A DNA stretch of 28,952 bases from an uncultured Rhodospirillaceae bacterium (GTDB taxonomy: Bacteria; Pseudomonadota; Alphaproteobacteria; CAAGCB01; CAG-977): NCBI GenBank assembly GCA_900553035.1, contig USCC01000014.1, positions 1 to 28,952 on the forward strand, written 5' to 3'. The notes beneath the pieces were generated by a model, which made no database searches, had not been told where the DNA came from, and worked only from the letters and a program-made list of their open reading frames with translations. Numbering within the stretch: the first letter of the stretch is position 1; the number at the start of each line of letters is the position of its first letter. Positions 16,707-25,800 of this stretch are shown here, piece after piece. A program made the position numbers and the translations under genes.

Positions 16707-17753
16707 ATGGATAAGAAAGGATTCTATGCCCTTCTGAAAATACCTCCGACGGCCGGCGACAAGGAAATCAAGGACGCTTTCCGGCGTGAGGTCAAGCTGT
16801 TTCATCCGGATCGGAATCCCGATCCGAAGGCGGCGGAAACCTATCTGAAAATCAACGAGGCCTATCAGGTTCTGACCGATCCCGAAGCCCGGCGGGCGTA
16901 CGACAATGTTTCGGACGGCGGAACGGATTTCGCTCCCTGTTCCCGCTGCGGTATTCACAGCAAACAGCCGCGTTATATCCTTTTCGATGAAGGAGGCGTC
17001 TTTACTTCCGGCGTCTTCTGCCGGGCATGTGCTTCAAAACAGCAGTTCCGCTCCGCGCTTAAAAACTGGGAGAATTTTCTCCGCCATCCCATCCGGGCCA
17101 TCCGCGGCCTGCGCAACAACCGCGCCCTGGGGGAAAAACCGGCGGAGCGGAATATCGATATGCTGTTGCAGAATGCGGCGGCTTTCCGTCATGAAAAGAG
17201 GACGGATGTCGCGCGTTTTCTGGCGGAACAGGCCATGAAGTTCGCCCGGGATTCCGCCGAACGCAACCGCATTTCCGCGTTCATGGCCGCCCTGCCCGAC
17301 ACGCCGAGACGCCGTGAACCCGATTACTGGCAGATCAAATGGACGGATACGTTCCGTGTTTATTTCCCGCTGTTCATGGTTCTGATCGTCTGGGCCGTCA
17401 TTGTGGGGACGCCTTATCTGAAAGCCTGGATCGAACCGCCTCCGCCGCCGGTGGCCGACTACAAACCTCTGCCGGTCATCCCTTTGCGTTTTGACATTTC
17501 GGACACCGGTCAGCTTTTCCATACCTATGAACCTCAGACGCCCGTGTACCAAGCTCCCTGTCTGGACTGCGGCATCATCGACCTGCTTCCCGCGGAAACA
17601 AGCGTCCGGCTGACCGGGTTGGTGCCGCAAACGGATTGGGTACAGGTGATGACGCCTTTAGGCAAAGTGGTGTTCGTGAAAACCACGGATCTGCGCAAGG
17701 GGTTGGGAAAAGCGCCGCTGCCCTACCGCTCGAAAATCACCCCGGCGCCCTGA
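16707..17753 (+). CDS. Membrane-anchored J-domain protein with Cys4 motif and SH3-like domain
   Basis: Probable DnaK co-chaperone of unknown client. The start is ATG 16707, one base after the preceding stop; the frame extended upstream to 16608 is only overlap with that gene. Domains over 348 aa: J domain at 4-67 with HPD at 33-35, which is required for DnaK stimulation; two CxxC pairs at C78/C81 and C105/C108, likely a zinc-binding knuckle; a helical region to about 200; one TM segment at about 217-236 (FPLFMVLIVWAVIVGTPYL); a proline stretch (PPPPP, 244-248); and a bacterial SH3-like domain at about 274-330 (TPVYQAP; WVQVMTPLGKVVFVKTTDLR) carrying its own C285xxC288. The likely topology is N-terminus in the cytoplasm and SH3 in the periplasm. 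It is the last gene of the flagellar unit. I know no named homologue with this exact layout. Confidence 0.75.
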   Translation: MDKKGFYALLKIPPTAGDKEIKDAFRREVKLFHPDRNPDPKAAETYLKINEAYQVLTDPEARRAYDNVSDGGTDFAPCSRCGIHSKQPRYILFDEGGVFTSGVFCRACASKQQFRSALKNWENFLRHPIRAIRGLRNNRALGEKPAERNIDMLLQNAAAFRHEKRTDVARFLAEQAMKFARDSAERNRISAFMAALPDTPRRREPDYWQIKWTDTFRVYFPLFMVLIVWAVIVGTPYLKAWIEPPPPPVADYKPLPVIPLRFDISDTGQLFHTYEPQTPVYQAPCLDCGIIDLLPAETSVRLTGLVPQTDWVQVMTPLGKVVFVKTTDLRKGLGKAPLPYRSKITPAP

Positions 17754-17756
17754 AAA

Positions 17757-18860
17757 TCATTTCTGACGGGATTTGACGCCGCTTTCAGGAATTTCGATTT
17801 CGCGCTGTTCCGGATGAATGCGCATCTGTGCCCCGAATGGCAGAGTCATGATCGGCGACGTGTGGCCGAAATCCATCCGCGTCACAATCGGCATGTCCGA
17901 CCGGCCGCATTCCGCACAGACTCCGACCAACTCTTCTTCATACAGATCCAGTGAATGCAGGTAATATTCCAGTTCGGCGTCATAGCTTTCCGAATCATAG
18001 CGGATTGTCGCTCCCGGGCGTCCGAACAGCAGAGCCGACGCCCGCTGCAGAATTCCCTGCGCCGCGTAATTCCGAAGCCAGTAGCGTACATATTCCGGCG
18101 CGGGATTATTTTCCGAAATCTCAAAGAACAGAACCGCGCCGTCAAAGACTTCCGCACCCGGCCACAGCCGTGTGCCTTTCAGCATTTCCAGGACTTCCAT
18201 GCATCCGCCGATCAGAGGGCCGCTCACCTCGCCCTCACCCTGAATGAATTCCCAGGGCAACGTGTCATAGTACGTCCGCGGATAATCGGCCAGCTCTTCG
18301 GCCCAGTCGATTTTTTCAATCGTCCAGTTGTCGGCTCCCCACAGTGCGCCCATCGGTTCCGTCGAAAACAACGCACGTTCGACGCCGTCGCGGACATAGG
18401 GATGAACGCCTCCGTTCTCCGCCCAGTATCCCATGATGCACGGACCGTAAAACGAACGAACGCCCGCCTTCAGGAACATATAGTGGATGACCGTGCTGTC
18501 CGAAAAACCAATGAACGGTTTCGGATGATCATGCAGAATCTGAAAATGCCGGTCGTCCATCAGTTCCAGCATTCGGATACTGTCGTCACCGCCGATGTTG
18601 GAAAAGATGCCCTTGATTTCCGGTTCTTCCAGCGCCCACATCAGATCATCCAGGCGCAAGCCCGGGTTTTCGTAAAGTTCGCAATCCGGGCGCATGGAAT
18701 TCGGCGCCGGAACAACATTCACGCCGAATGCCTCTTCCAAAGCACGCGCGCCTTTTTCAAAACGCTGCGGAACTTCACCCGCACCGCCCCAGGACAAAGA
18801 TACTGTCGCCACGTTGTCGCCGGCCTTTAATGCTTTCGGTTTTATCAGACTGATGCCCAT
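17757..18860 (-). CDS. S66 family peptidase (LD-carboxypeptidase / MccF-like)
   Basis: Serine peptidase related to LD-carboxypeptidases that trim murein tetrapeptides and to MccF, which inactivates microcin C. ATG at 18860 has GGGAGGA about 10 nt upstream; the longer TTG start at 18893 would include that site in the coding region and is unlikely. Motifs in the 367-aa product: SNIGGDDSIRML (87-98, the S66 backbone turn); nucleophile elbow GFSDST with Ser120; FYGPCIMGYWAENGG; a Glu in AVLFFEISENNP; and a His in RMDFGHTSPIMTLPFG. The GGDDS and FYGP motifs resemble the MccF/YocD branch more than LdcA. No signal peptide is seen, so it is cytoplasmic. Its stop lies 3 bp from the convergent J-domain gene's stop. 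Confidence 0.88.
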   Translation of the reverse strand: MGISLIKPKALKAGDNVATVSLSWGGAGEVPQRFEKGARALEEAFGVNVVPAPNSMRPDCELYENPGLRLDDLMWALEEPEIKGIFSNIGGDDSIRMLELMDDRHFQILHDHPKPFIGFSDSTVIHYMFLKAGVRSFYGPCIMGYWAENGGVHPYVRDGVERALFSTEPMGALWGADNWTIEKIDWAEELADYPRTYYDTLPWEFIQGEGEVSGPLIGGCMEVLEMLKGTRLWPGAEVFDGAVLFFEISENNPAPEYVRYWLRNYAAQGILQRASALLFGRPGATIRYDSESYDAELEYYLHSLDLYEEELVGVCAECGRSDMPIVTRMDFGHTSPIMTLPFGAQMRIHPEQREIEIPESGVKSRQK

Positions 18861-18984
18861 GCGGCTCTTTTCCTCCCGATTTCCGTTTTCCAAACCCGGT
18901 ACGGGGAATGATACCCTGACGCGGGCAAAAAATGAATCGTTCTTTTTCCCGCGACCCGATTTTCAAATCTCAGAAAAAAAAGCT

Positions 18985-19377
18985 TCATCCGTTCAGAAAA
19001 ACAATGCCGGCATTCAGGTACAGCGCAAATGCCGACCACACCGCATACGGCAGAAGCAGAAATGCCGACAGCCGGGATGACATGTAAAAAAAGCGGATCG
19101 TCAGCACCAGGAAAATGAAAAGTGCCGCCAGAACAGCCAACGCCGCGTCCGGGCTTTTCATTCCGAAAAAGACCCCTGTCCATGACAGATTCAGCAACAT
19201 CTGCACCCCGAAGCACCAGAGGGCGGCGTTCTTTTTTTCTCCACTCTCTGAACGCAGGAAGACGATCAGGGAAACCGCAATCATGACGTACAGGATTGAC
19301 CATACCGGAGCGAACACGGCGTCCGGCGGCGTCAAAGGAGGTTTCAGAAGTGTTGCGTACCAATTCATATTCTGCAT
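18985..19377 (-). CDS. tspO: TspO/MBR family membrane protein
   Basis: Small membrane protein of the tryptophan-rich sensory/peripheral benzodiazepine receptor family, which binds porphyrins and, in some alphaproteobacteria, affects tetrapyrrole and stress responses. The TspO core is present: WYATLLKPPLTPPDAVFAPV followed by WSILYVMIAVSL, then NLSWTGVFFGMKSPDAA, and a last segment PYAVWSAFALYLNAGIVFLN. Five hydrophobic segments fit in 130 aa, slightly short because the first helix is reduced. ATG 19377 or 19368 could be the start; neither has a strong ribosome-binding site. It lies downstream of the ileS terminator on the same strand, so it presumably has its own promoter, which I could not fix. 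Some TspO tryptophans are retained (W in WYATLL, WSILY, WTGVFF). Confidence 0.88.
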   Translation of the reverse strand: MQNMNWYATLLKPPLTPPDAVFAPVWSILYVMIAVSLIVFLRSESGEKKNAALWCFGVQMLLNLSWTGVFFGMKSPDAALAVLAALFIFLVLTIRFFYMSSRLSAFLLLPYAVWSAFALYLNAGIVFLNG

Positions 19378-19530
19378 GTGTTTATTTTAAGCCGCCGTCC
19401 CCTTTCCGCTCAACCTGCCTTTTCGGATAAGGTGTACCTGTCTTTCATGCCCCGGGATTTCCGTCCTTTCCGGGAAAGAATATCAGCTCCCGGCAGTTTG
19501 TCCGGCGTTTTTATTTCACCGCAGGAATAC

Positions 19531-19568
19531 AAAAAATCCCCTGCCTTTCAAAGTTAAAGGCAGGGGAT
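19531..19568 (-). terminator. Intrinsic terminator of ileS
   Basis: A perfect 13-bp stem, ATCCCCTGCCTTT (19536-19548) and AAAGGCAGGGGAT (19556-19568), has a 7-nt loop. Read on the minus strand it ends in a six-T tract (plus-strand A residues 19531-19536). It starts 18 bp beyond the ileS stop. This is a very strong Rho-independent terminator. It separates ileS from tspO. Confidence 0.95.
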
Positions 19569-19586
19569 CATTCAAATAAGAACGAA

Positions 19587-22500
19587 TCAGACTTTTTTCA
19601 ACAGGAACGTCACCGTCCCTTCGCCGATTTCCTCCGTCGTTCCGCCGTCGACAGAAGGCTTTTCCTCAAAAGACACGGCCAGGATCTGTTCAGAGATGTA
19701 CTCCCTGTTGCCCGCCAGAGCCTCGCGCACCGTCGCATTGCCGGAAGCATAAGCGACCTCAATCCGGTCGGAAACGTCAAAGCCGCTGTTTTTGCGGTTT
19801 TCCTGCACCATGCGGACAAAGTCCCGCGCAATGCCTTCGCGTTCCAGTTCGGGATAAAGCGTCACATCCAGAACAACGACCGCCGTGTTGTCCGGCAGAG
19901 CCATCCCGGCGCGGCCTTCCTTCAGGACAAGGCGCAGTTCAAATTCATCGGGCGTCAGCGTCTGCCCGGCGATAGACAGCGTGCCGTCGGCGTTCTTCGT
20001 CCATTCGCCCGTTTTCGACGCGGCCAGAATGTCCTTCATGAAACGCCCCAGACGTTTACCGACAATCGGCGTCAGGACATAAAGCATGTTGTCCGCCAGT
20101 TCGGAAACATCATGCCCGAACAGGACTTCCTTGACGTTGACTTCGTCCGCGATCAACGGCACATAATCCGTCAGACGTTCCGCGTTGTTCCCGGCCACAG
20201 TCAGCGAAGCGAGCGGCAGGCGGTTGCGGAGCTTGCGTTCTTCGCGCACGGCTTTTGCCGTCGAACAGATGGCGCGGACGAAATCCATGTCGGCCACCAG
20301 TTCGGGTTCTGCGGTAAATGCCGCGGCATCGGGCCAGTCCGCCAGATGTACGCTTTCCTCTCCCGTCAGGCCGCGGTAGATGTACTCGCACGTCAGCGGC
20401 AGAAGAGGCGCCAGCGCTTTGGAAAGCGTCGTCAGGACGGTGTACAGGACGTCAAATGCGTCCTGACCCTGTTCAAGGTTCCAGAATCGGGCACGGCTGC
20501 GGCGGATGTACCAGTTGTTCAGGATTTCCAGGAAATCGGACACATCCGCGCACGCGCCGACAATGTCGCATTCGTCCAGCTTGGCTGTCAGCCCGACGAT
20601 CAGGTCATGAAGCTTCGCCAGAATGTAGCGATCCAGAACGTCTTCGGGGGTCGTGAGCGTTTTCGCCTTCAGCCCTTCGGCATTGGCGTACAGGCAGAAG
20701 AAATGGAAGGCGTTCCACAGAGGGATCAACGCCTTGCGTGAGGCTTTGGCAATTTCCCGACCCTCGCGGTCAATCGACAGGTTGCCGCCGCGCAGAATCG
20801 GGGAGGATACCAGAAACCAGCGGAGCGCGTCTGCCCCCAGCGTGTTGAACACATCGTCCGGCGCCGGATAGTTCCGCAGACGCTTGGACAGCTTCTGCTG
20901 ATTCTCGTCCAGAACAACGCCGTGACACAGGCACGTCTTGAACGGCGGCCGGTCAAACAGAGCCGTGGCCATCACCATCAGCGTATAGAACCACCCGCGC
21001 GTCTGCGCCAGATATTCGACAATGAAATCCGCCGGGAAATGGTTTTCAAACCATTCTTTGTTTTCAAACGGGTAATGCACCTGCGCGTACGGCATGGAGC
21101 CCGATTCAAACCAGCAGTCAAAGACGTCTTCGACACGGCGCATTGTGCTTTTTCCTGTCGGATCGTCGGGATTCGGGCGCGTCAGTTCATCAACGAACGG
21201 ACGGTGCAGGTCGGTGACCTTCACGCCGAAATCGCGTTCCAGCTCTTCAATGCTGCCATAAACGTCAATGCGCGGATAGCGCGGATCGTCGCTTTTCCAT
21301 ACGGGAATCGGCGTGCCCCAGAAGCGCATGCGGCTGATCGACCAGTCCCGCGCGTTTTCCAGCCATTTACCGAAAGAACCGTTTTTAACGTGTTCGGGAA
21401 TCCAGGTAATCTGCTGGTTTAGTTCCACCATACGGTCGCGGAAGTCCGTGACCTTGACGAACCAGCTGTTGATCGCCTTGTAGATCAGCGGCGTATCCGT
21501 ACGCCAGCAGTGCGGATAACTGTGGCGGTACTGCTCGCGCTTCACCAGGACGCCCTCTGCCTTCAGACGGGCAATAATGGGAGCGTTCGCGTCGAAAACA
21601 AGCGTTCCTTCATAATCGGGAACTTCCTTCGTGAAACGTCCCTTTGAATCGACCGGACACACGACCGGAATATTGTACGGAATGGAGGCGTTCAAGTCGT
21701 CTTCGCCGAATCCGGGAGCCGTATGAACGACGCCGGTACCGTCTTCAATCGAAACGTAATCGGCTCCGATGACACGGAAGGCATTTGGAAGATCCTTAAA
21801 ATAGTCGAACAACGGTTCATATGTGCGGCCGATCAGGTCTTTTCCTTTCAGAAGCGCGACCTTTTCCGCCTTTGCCAGTTCTTTTCCATACTTCCCGGCC
21901 AGTGCCTCGGCGAGGATATACTGCACACCGTCCTCTTCATAAACGGCGTAATCAATTTCGGGGCCGACGGCCAGAGCCAGGTTGGACGGCAGAGTCCACG
22001 GCGTGGTCGTCCAGGCCAGCATTTTTACCGGTTTTGTTTCCCCGGCGGCGGGTTTAAGCGTGAACATGACCGTCACGGCCGGGTCTTCGCGTTCGCGGTA
22101 GGAATTGTCCATACGCGTTTCAAAGTTCGACACCGGCGTTTCCGCGGCCCAGCTGTACGGCAGAACGCGGACGCCTTCGTACATCAGGCCTTTTTTGTAC
22201 AGCTCCTTGAATGCCCAGATGATGCTTTCCATATAGGACAGATCCATCGTCTTGTAGTCGTGCATGAAATCGACCCAGCGCGCCTGGCGCGTGACGGTGT
22301 TCTCCCATTCCTTTGTGTACATCAGCACACGGCTGCAACATGTTTCGTTGAATTTGCCGATACCGAATTTCGTAATGGCGTCGCGTCCTGAAAAACCGAG
22401 GAATTTTTCAGTATCCATCTCGGCCGGCAGACCGTGGCAGTCCCATCCGAAGCGGCGTTCGACACGGTGCCCCCGCATGGTCTGGTACCGGGGAATGATG

Positions 22501-22727
22501 TCCTTGACGTATCCCGTCACCAGGTGGCCGTAATGCGGCAGGCCGTTTGCGAACGGAGGTCCGTCGTAAAAAACGTATTCGTTGCTTCCGTTTTCCCCGG
22601 CGGGACGTCGTTCTACGCTTTTCCTGAACGTGTCGTCCTCGTGCCAGTAGGCCAGTACGTCCCGCTCAATCGCCGGGAAATCCGCCTTTGCCTGTATTTC
22701 CGGATAATGTTTTACTTTTTCTGCCAT
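19587..22727 (-). CDS. ileS: Isoleucyl-tRNA synthetase, eukaryote-like type 2
   Basis: Class Ia synthetase that charges tRNA-Ile with isoleucine and edits valine. Catalytic signatures: HIGH motif as HYGH (65-68, in PPFANGLPHYGHLVTG) and KMSKS motif as KLSKR (612-616). The N-terminus (HYPEIQAKADFPAIERDVLA) and the FGWDCHGLPAEMDTEKFLG, WVDFMHDYKTMDLSYMESII and YRHSYPHCWRTDTPLIYKAI blocks are those of full-length IleS. The 1046-aa length, the HYGH form and the KLSKR form place it in the eukaryote-like clade (IleS2), known for low mupirocin sensitivity in other bacteria. No C-terminal zinc-finger pattern typical of E. coli-type IleS is seen. ATG 22727 lacks a strong ribosome-binding site. It diverges from the coiled-coil gene with 159 bp between. 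Confidence 0.96.
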   Translation of the reverse strand: MAEKVKHYPEIQAKADFPAIERDVLAYWHEDDTFRKSVERRPAGENGSNEYVFYDGPPFANGLPHYGHLVTGYVKDIIPRYQTMRGHRVERRFGWDCHGLPAEMDTEKFLGFSGRDAITKFGIGKFNETCCSRVLMYTKEWENTVTRQARWVDFMHDYKTMDLSYMESIIWAFKELYKKGLMYEGVRVLPYSWAAETPVSNFETRMDNSYREREDPAVTVMFTLKPAAGETKPVKMLAWTTTPWTLPSNLALAVGPEIDYAVYEEDGVQYILAEALAGKYGKELAKAEKVALLKGKDLIGRTYEPLFDYFKDLPNAFRVIGADYVSIEDGTGVVHTAPGFGEDDLNASIPYNIPVVCPVDSKGRFTKEVPDYEGTLVFDANAPIIARLKAEGVLVKREQYRHSYPHCWRTDTPLIYKAINSWFVKVTDFRDRMVELNQQITWIPEHVKNGSFGKWLENARDWSISRMRFWGTPIPVWKSDDPRYPRIDVYGSIEELERDFGVKVTDLHRPFVDELTRPNPDDPTGKSTMRRVEDVFDCWFESGSMPYAQVHYPFENKEWFENHFPADFIVEYLAQTRGWFYTLMVMATALFDRPPFKTCLCHGVVLDENQQKLSKRLRNYPAPDDVFNTLGADALRWFLVSSPILRGGNLSIDREGREIAKASRKALIPLWNAFHFFCLYANAEGLKAKTLTTPEDVLDRYILAKLHDLIVGLTAKLDECDIVGACADVSDFLEILNNWYIRRSRARFWNLEQGQDAFDVLYTVLTTLSKALAPLLPLTCEYIYRGLTGEESVHLADWPDAAAFTAEPELVADMDFVRAICSTAKAVREERKLRNRLPLASLTVAGNNAERLTDYVPLIADEVNVKEVLFGHDVSELADNMLYVLTPIVGKRLGRFMKDILAASKTGEWTKNADGTLSIAGQTLTPDEFELRLVLKEGRAGMALPDNTAVVVLDVTLYPELEREGIARDFVRMVQENRKNSGFDVSDRIEVAYASGNATVREALAGNREYISEQILAVSFEEKPSVDGGTTEEIGEGTVTFLLKKV

Positions 22728-22762
22728 CGTTTCAAAACCCGTGTCATGGATGTTTCGTACTT

Positions 22763-22771
22763 TGATATAAT
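22763..22771 (+). promoter_or_regulatory. Extended -10 promoter for the giant coiled-coil gene
   Basis: TGATATAAT (22763-22771) is a perfect extended -10 (TGN-TATAAT). No good -35 is present at 16-18 bp (TGTCAT-like at 22742), which extended -10 promoters can tolerate. Transcription would begin near 22778, giving a leader of about 108 nt. The same AT-rich stretch may serve ileS on the other strand, but I could not define a -35/-10 pair there. Confidence 0.5.
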
Positions 22772-22886
22772 AATTCTTTCTGTTTTAACCAGATAGCCGC
22801 CGTTGTCAACACAATCCTTGACGAACGCTCCTTTTTACGTGATTCTTTGAAGCAGAGTCGACTTACCCGCCCGCAAAGGAAAAATC

Positions 22887-25800
22887 ATGTCTGAACGCCG
22901 TTCTTCGGAAAACAAGAAAAACGTTTCCTCCGGAAAGAACACTCTGTTATTTTCCGCCGGAACCGAAGCGCCGTCCGGCCCGCGTATTCCGTGGTATGAA
23001 CGGAAAGGCCTCGTCGCCGGCGCCGTGCTGACGGCGGCATGGCTGGGTGCGGCGGTCAATTATCTGCTTGTTTCGGGGTGGTGGGATCAGCGCTACGACA
23101 TGACGCCGCCCGAATTTTTCAGCTTTGTTTCCGGTGTCCTTTTCCCCGTTGCCTTCATCTGGATGGCGGTCGCCTATCTGTCCGGGCACATGCAGTTTGA
23201 CCGGGAAGCGGAGAGGTTGCGCACCTACATGCACGAATTTCTTCACCCGACGGCACAGAACAAGGTGTACGTCAAATCCCTTCTGGAAGACATCCGCGAA
23301 CAGGCCGAATCCCTGAACGATGCTTACGGCCGGATTGACGCCTGCCGGACAGGGGCGGGCGCCGAGCTTCAGCGCCGGATCGAAGAAATAAAAACGCTGG
23401 CAGAAATGCTGGAGCGTACGACAGAGGACACTGCGGCCCGGGTGGAAGAAGCAATCATGCGAATCTCCGACGCGTCCCGGGATGTGTCCGAAGAAACGGA
23501 AAAAAGCACGGAACGCCTGGAAAGCGGCGCTTCCCGCCTGACCGACGCTGCGGAAAAAGCATCACAGAGTATGGCCGCCCTGAACGCCGCGGTTCAGGAA
23601 GACACAGAACTCCTGACCCGGACAAAGGATGCCGTCGCGGACGAAACGGGTCGCATTGCCGGGGAAATCCGTGAACAGGCCGAGCTTCTGAGACACGCCT
23701 CTGAAAACGCCCGTTCCATCCTGTCCGAACAAACCGCTCTTGCGGCGGCGGAAACCGCACGGCAAAGCGCTCTGATTTCCGACGCGGGCACGGAGGCGCA
23801 CGACCGCCTGAAAACGCTGTCCGGCCAGATCCGCAGCGATGTCGAGGAACAGCTCGCCCGCCTGGTTGACGCCGGGGAAAAAGCCCGCGATGACATGACC
23901 GCTGCCGGCATGGACGTTGAAGAACGCACCGCCGCCCTTGAGGAAGCTTCGGACAAGGCTCGCCGGAACGCCGAACGCATGGCTTCCCTGTTGGAGGCTC
24001 GGACGGCGCGGCTGGAGGAAATCCTTGACGCTCAGACCCGTATGATTGACACGCGTGACGGACGTCTCAATGCGGCGGCGGAAAAGCTTTTGGAAACATT
24101 CAAGGAACAGAACGCCCTTCTGGACGGGGAAGCGGAAAAGGTTCTGGCTCGCTTCAAGACCATTGAAGAAACGCTGGACATGTACCTGAAGGAAATCGCC
24201 TCGGTTTCGGAAACTGCGGCCGGCCGGGTTGAAGACGTGTCCGACAACCTGGGCGAAAAGGCCGATCTGGTGGCTCGGACAGCCGACGCGGCTCGCCGCG
24301 AAATGGACGATGTTGCCCGCGCCCTTTCCGAACGTGCCGGAAACATCTCGGAAACAATCCTGAACCTGGGGCTGAGCGCCGAAAGCGTTTCTTCGGACAT
24401 GAAGCGCCGAACCGGAGAGCTGACAGACGCCCTGCAGGATGCCTCGGTAAAGGTCGCCGCCGGCAGTGCGGACATCCGCGCCAACATTTCCGCCTTTGAG
24501 GAAAAAGTCACTGAAGCGGCCGGAAAATCAGAAGAAATGTGCGCGCATGTGGCCAAACAGACGGCACAGTTGTCCGACCTCAGCGGTGCGCTTGTGTCTC
24601 AGGCCATGATTACCGAAACCTCGCTGGCCCAGCAACAGAAATACATTGCAAACGCTTCGGCCCGCATCGAAGACGTTAAAACTGCTCTGAAACAGCAGTC
24701 CGAAGACCTTCTGGGCATTGCGGATCTTCTGGACGGCCGCGCCGCGCGTTCCGTGACCCAGCTGTCCGAACAACTGACCCGCACCGTTGAACAGGCCAAC
24801 GGGATTGTTGATAAGATTAACGAAATCGATGTCTCTCTGGCCGGGGAAATTGAGGCACTGAACGACTCCTCGCGCCGCGCCGTCGAAGCAAATGACGCCC
24901 TGCGCGGCGAGATCGGCCGTCACAGAACCCTTCTGGACGAAGCGGCCGAAAAGGTCGCCGCCTGCACCGAAGAGACTTCCGCGCAAATCAACCGCCAGGT
25001 CACACAGATGGACATGACCTCTGACCTGATGCGGACGCGGGTTGAAAAAACCGTTTCGCATATGGAAGAACAGTTCCGGAAGCTGGATCTGGAGGCAACG
25101 GACATGACCGATACGGTCACCCGGGCTTCGGACGTTCTGGCCGGGCATGCCGAAAAGCTCAACGGCCTTTATATCCGTCAGGAATCATCCCTCACGGCCG
25201 CCGCCGACAAGCTGTCGGAACAGACGACGCAGGTCGTCTCGATGTTGCGCGACCAGTCCGAACAGGTCGACAGGGATCTGGAACGTCTTGTCTCGCGCAT
25301 CAAACTGATTGAGGAAGGTCTGAACGTTCAAACCAAAGAACTGACCCAGGCGTCGGAGACAACGTTAAGCCAGCTGGAAACCGTCGGCGGCGCTCTGTCG
25401 CGCCAGACGGATGTTCTGGCACAGACGGCGGAAACGGCGCGGGAAAGTATTGGCGCCGTTACGGAAACCTTTGTCGAGAAAACTGGCGTGTTTTCGTCAT
25501 CGCTGGATGAAACGGCCGGAAAAGCGCGGGAAACCGCCGAAGAAATCGAAAGGAACTATCACCGCTTCACTCAGTCTGCGGAAAACCTGCTGGAGCGCGT
25601 TTCCGCCCTGACCGGAGAGCTTCAGACGCAGACCGAAAGCCTGCAGAAGCAGTCCGCGAAATCAACGCAGCAGGCGGTCATGATTCGCGATTCCATGCAA
25701 AGGCAGATCATTGACCTCGGCGACGTGGCCAATATCGTGTCAACACAGTCCCGTCTGGGCGAGGCTTCCCTGGGTCAGCAGACGCGCTACCTGAAGGAAG

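Noticed and set aside
17955..18830. Plus-strand frame (291 aa) opposite the S66 peptidase
   Set aside because: The minus-strand gene has intact catalytic motifs and a ribosome-binding site; the plus frame has neither and is a shadow.
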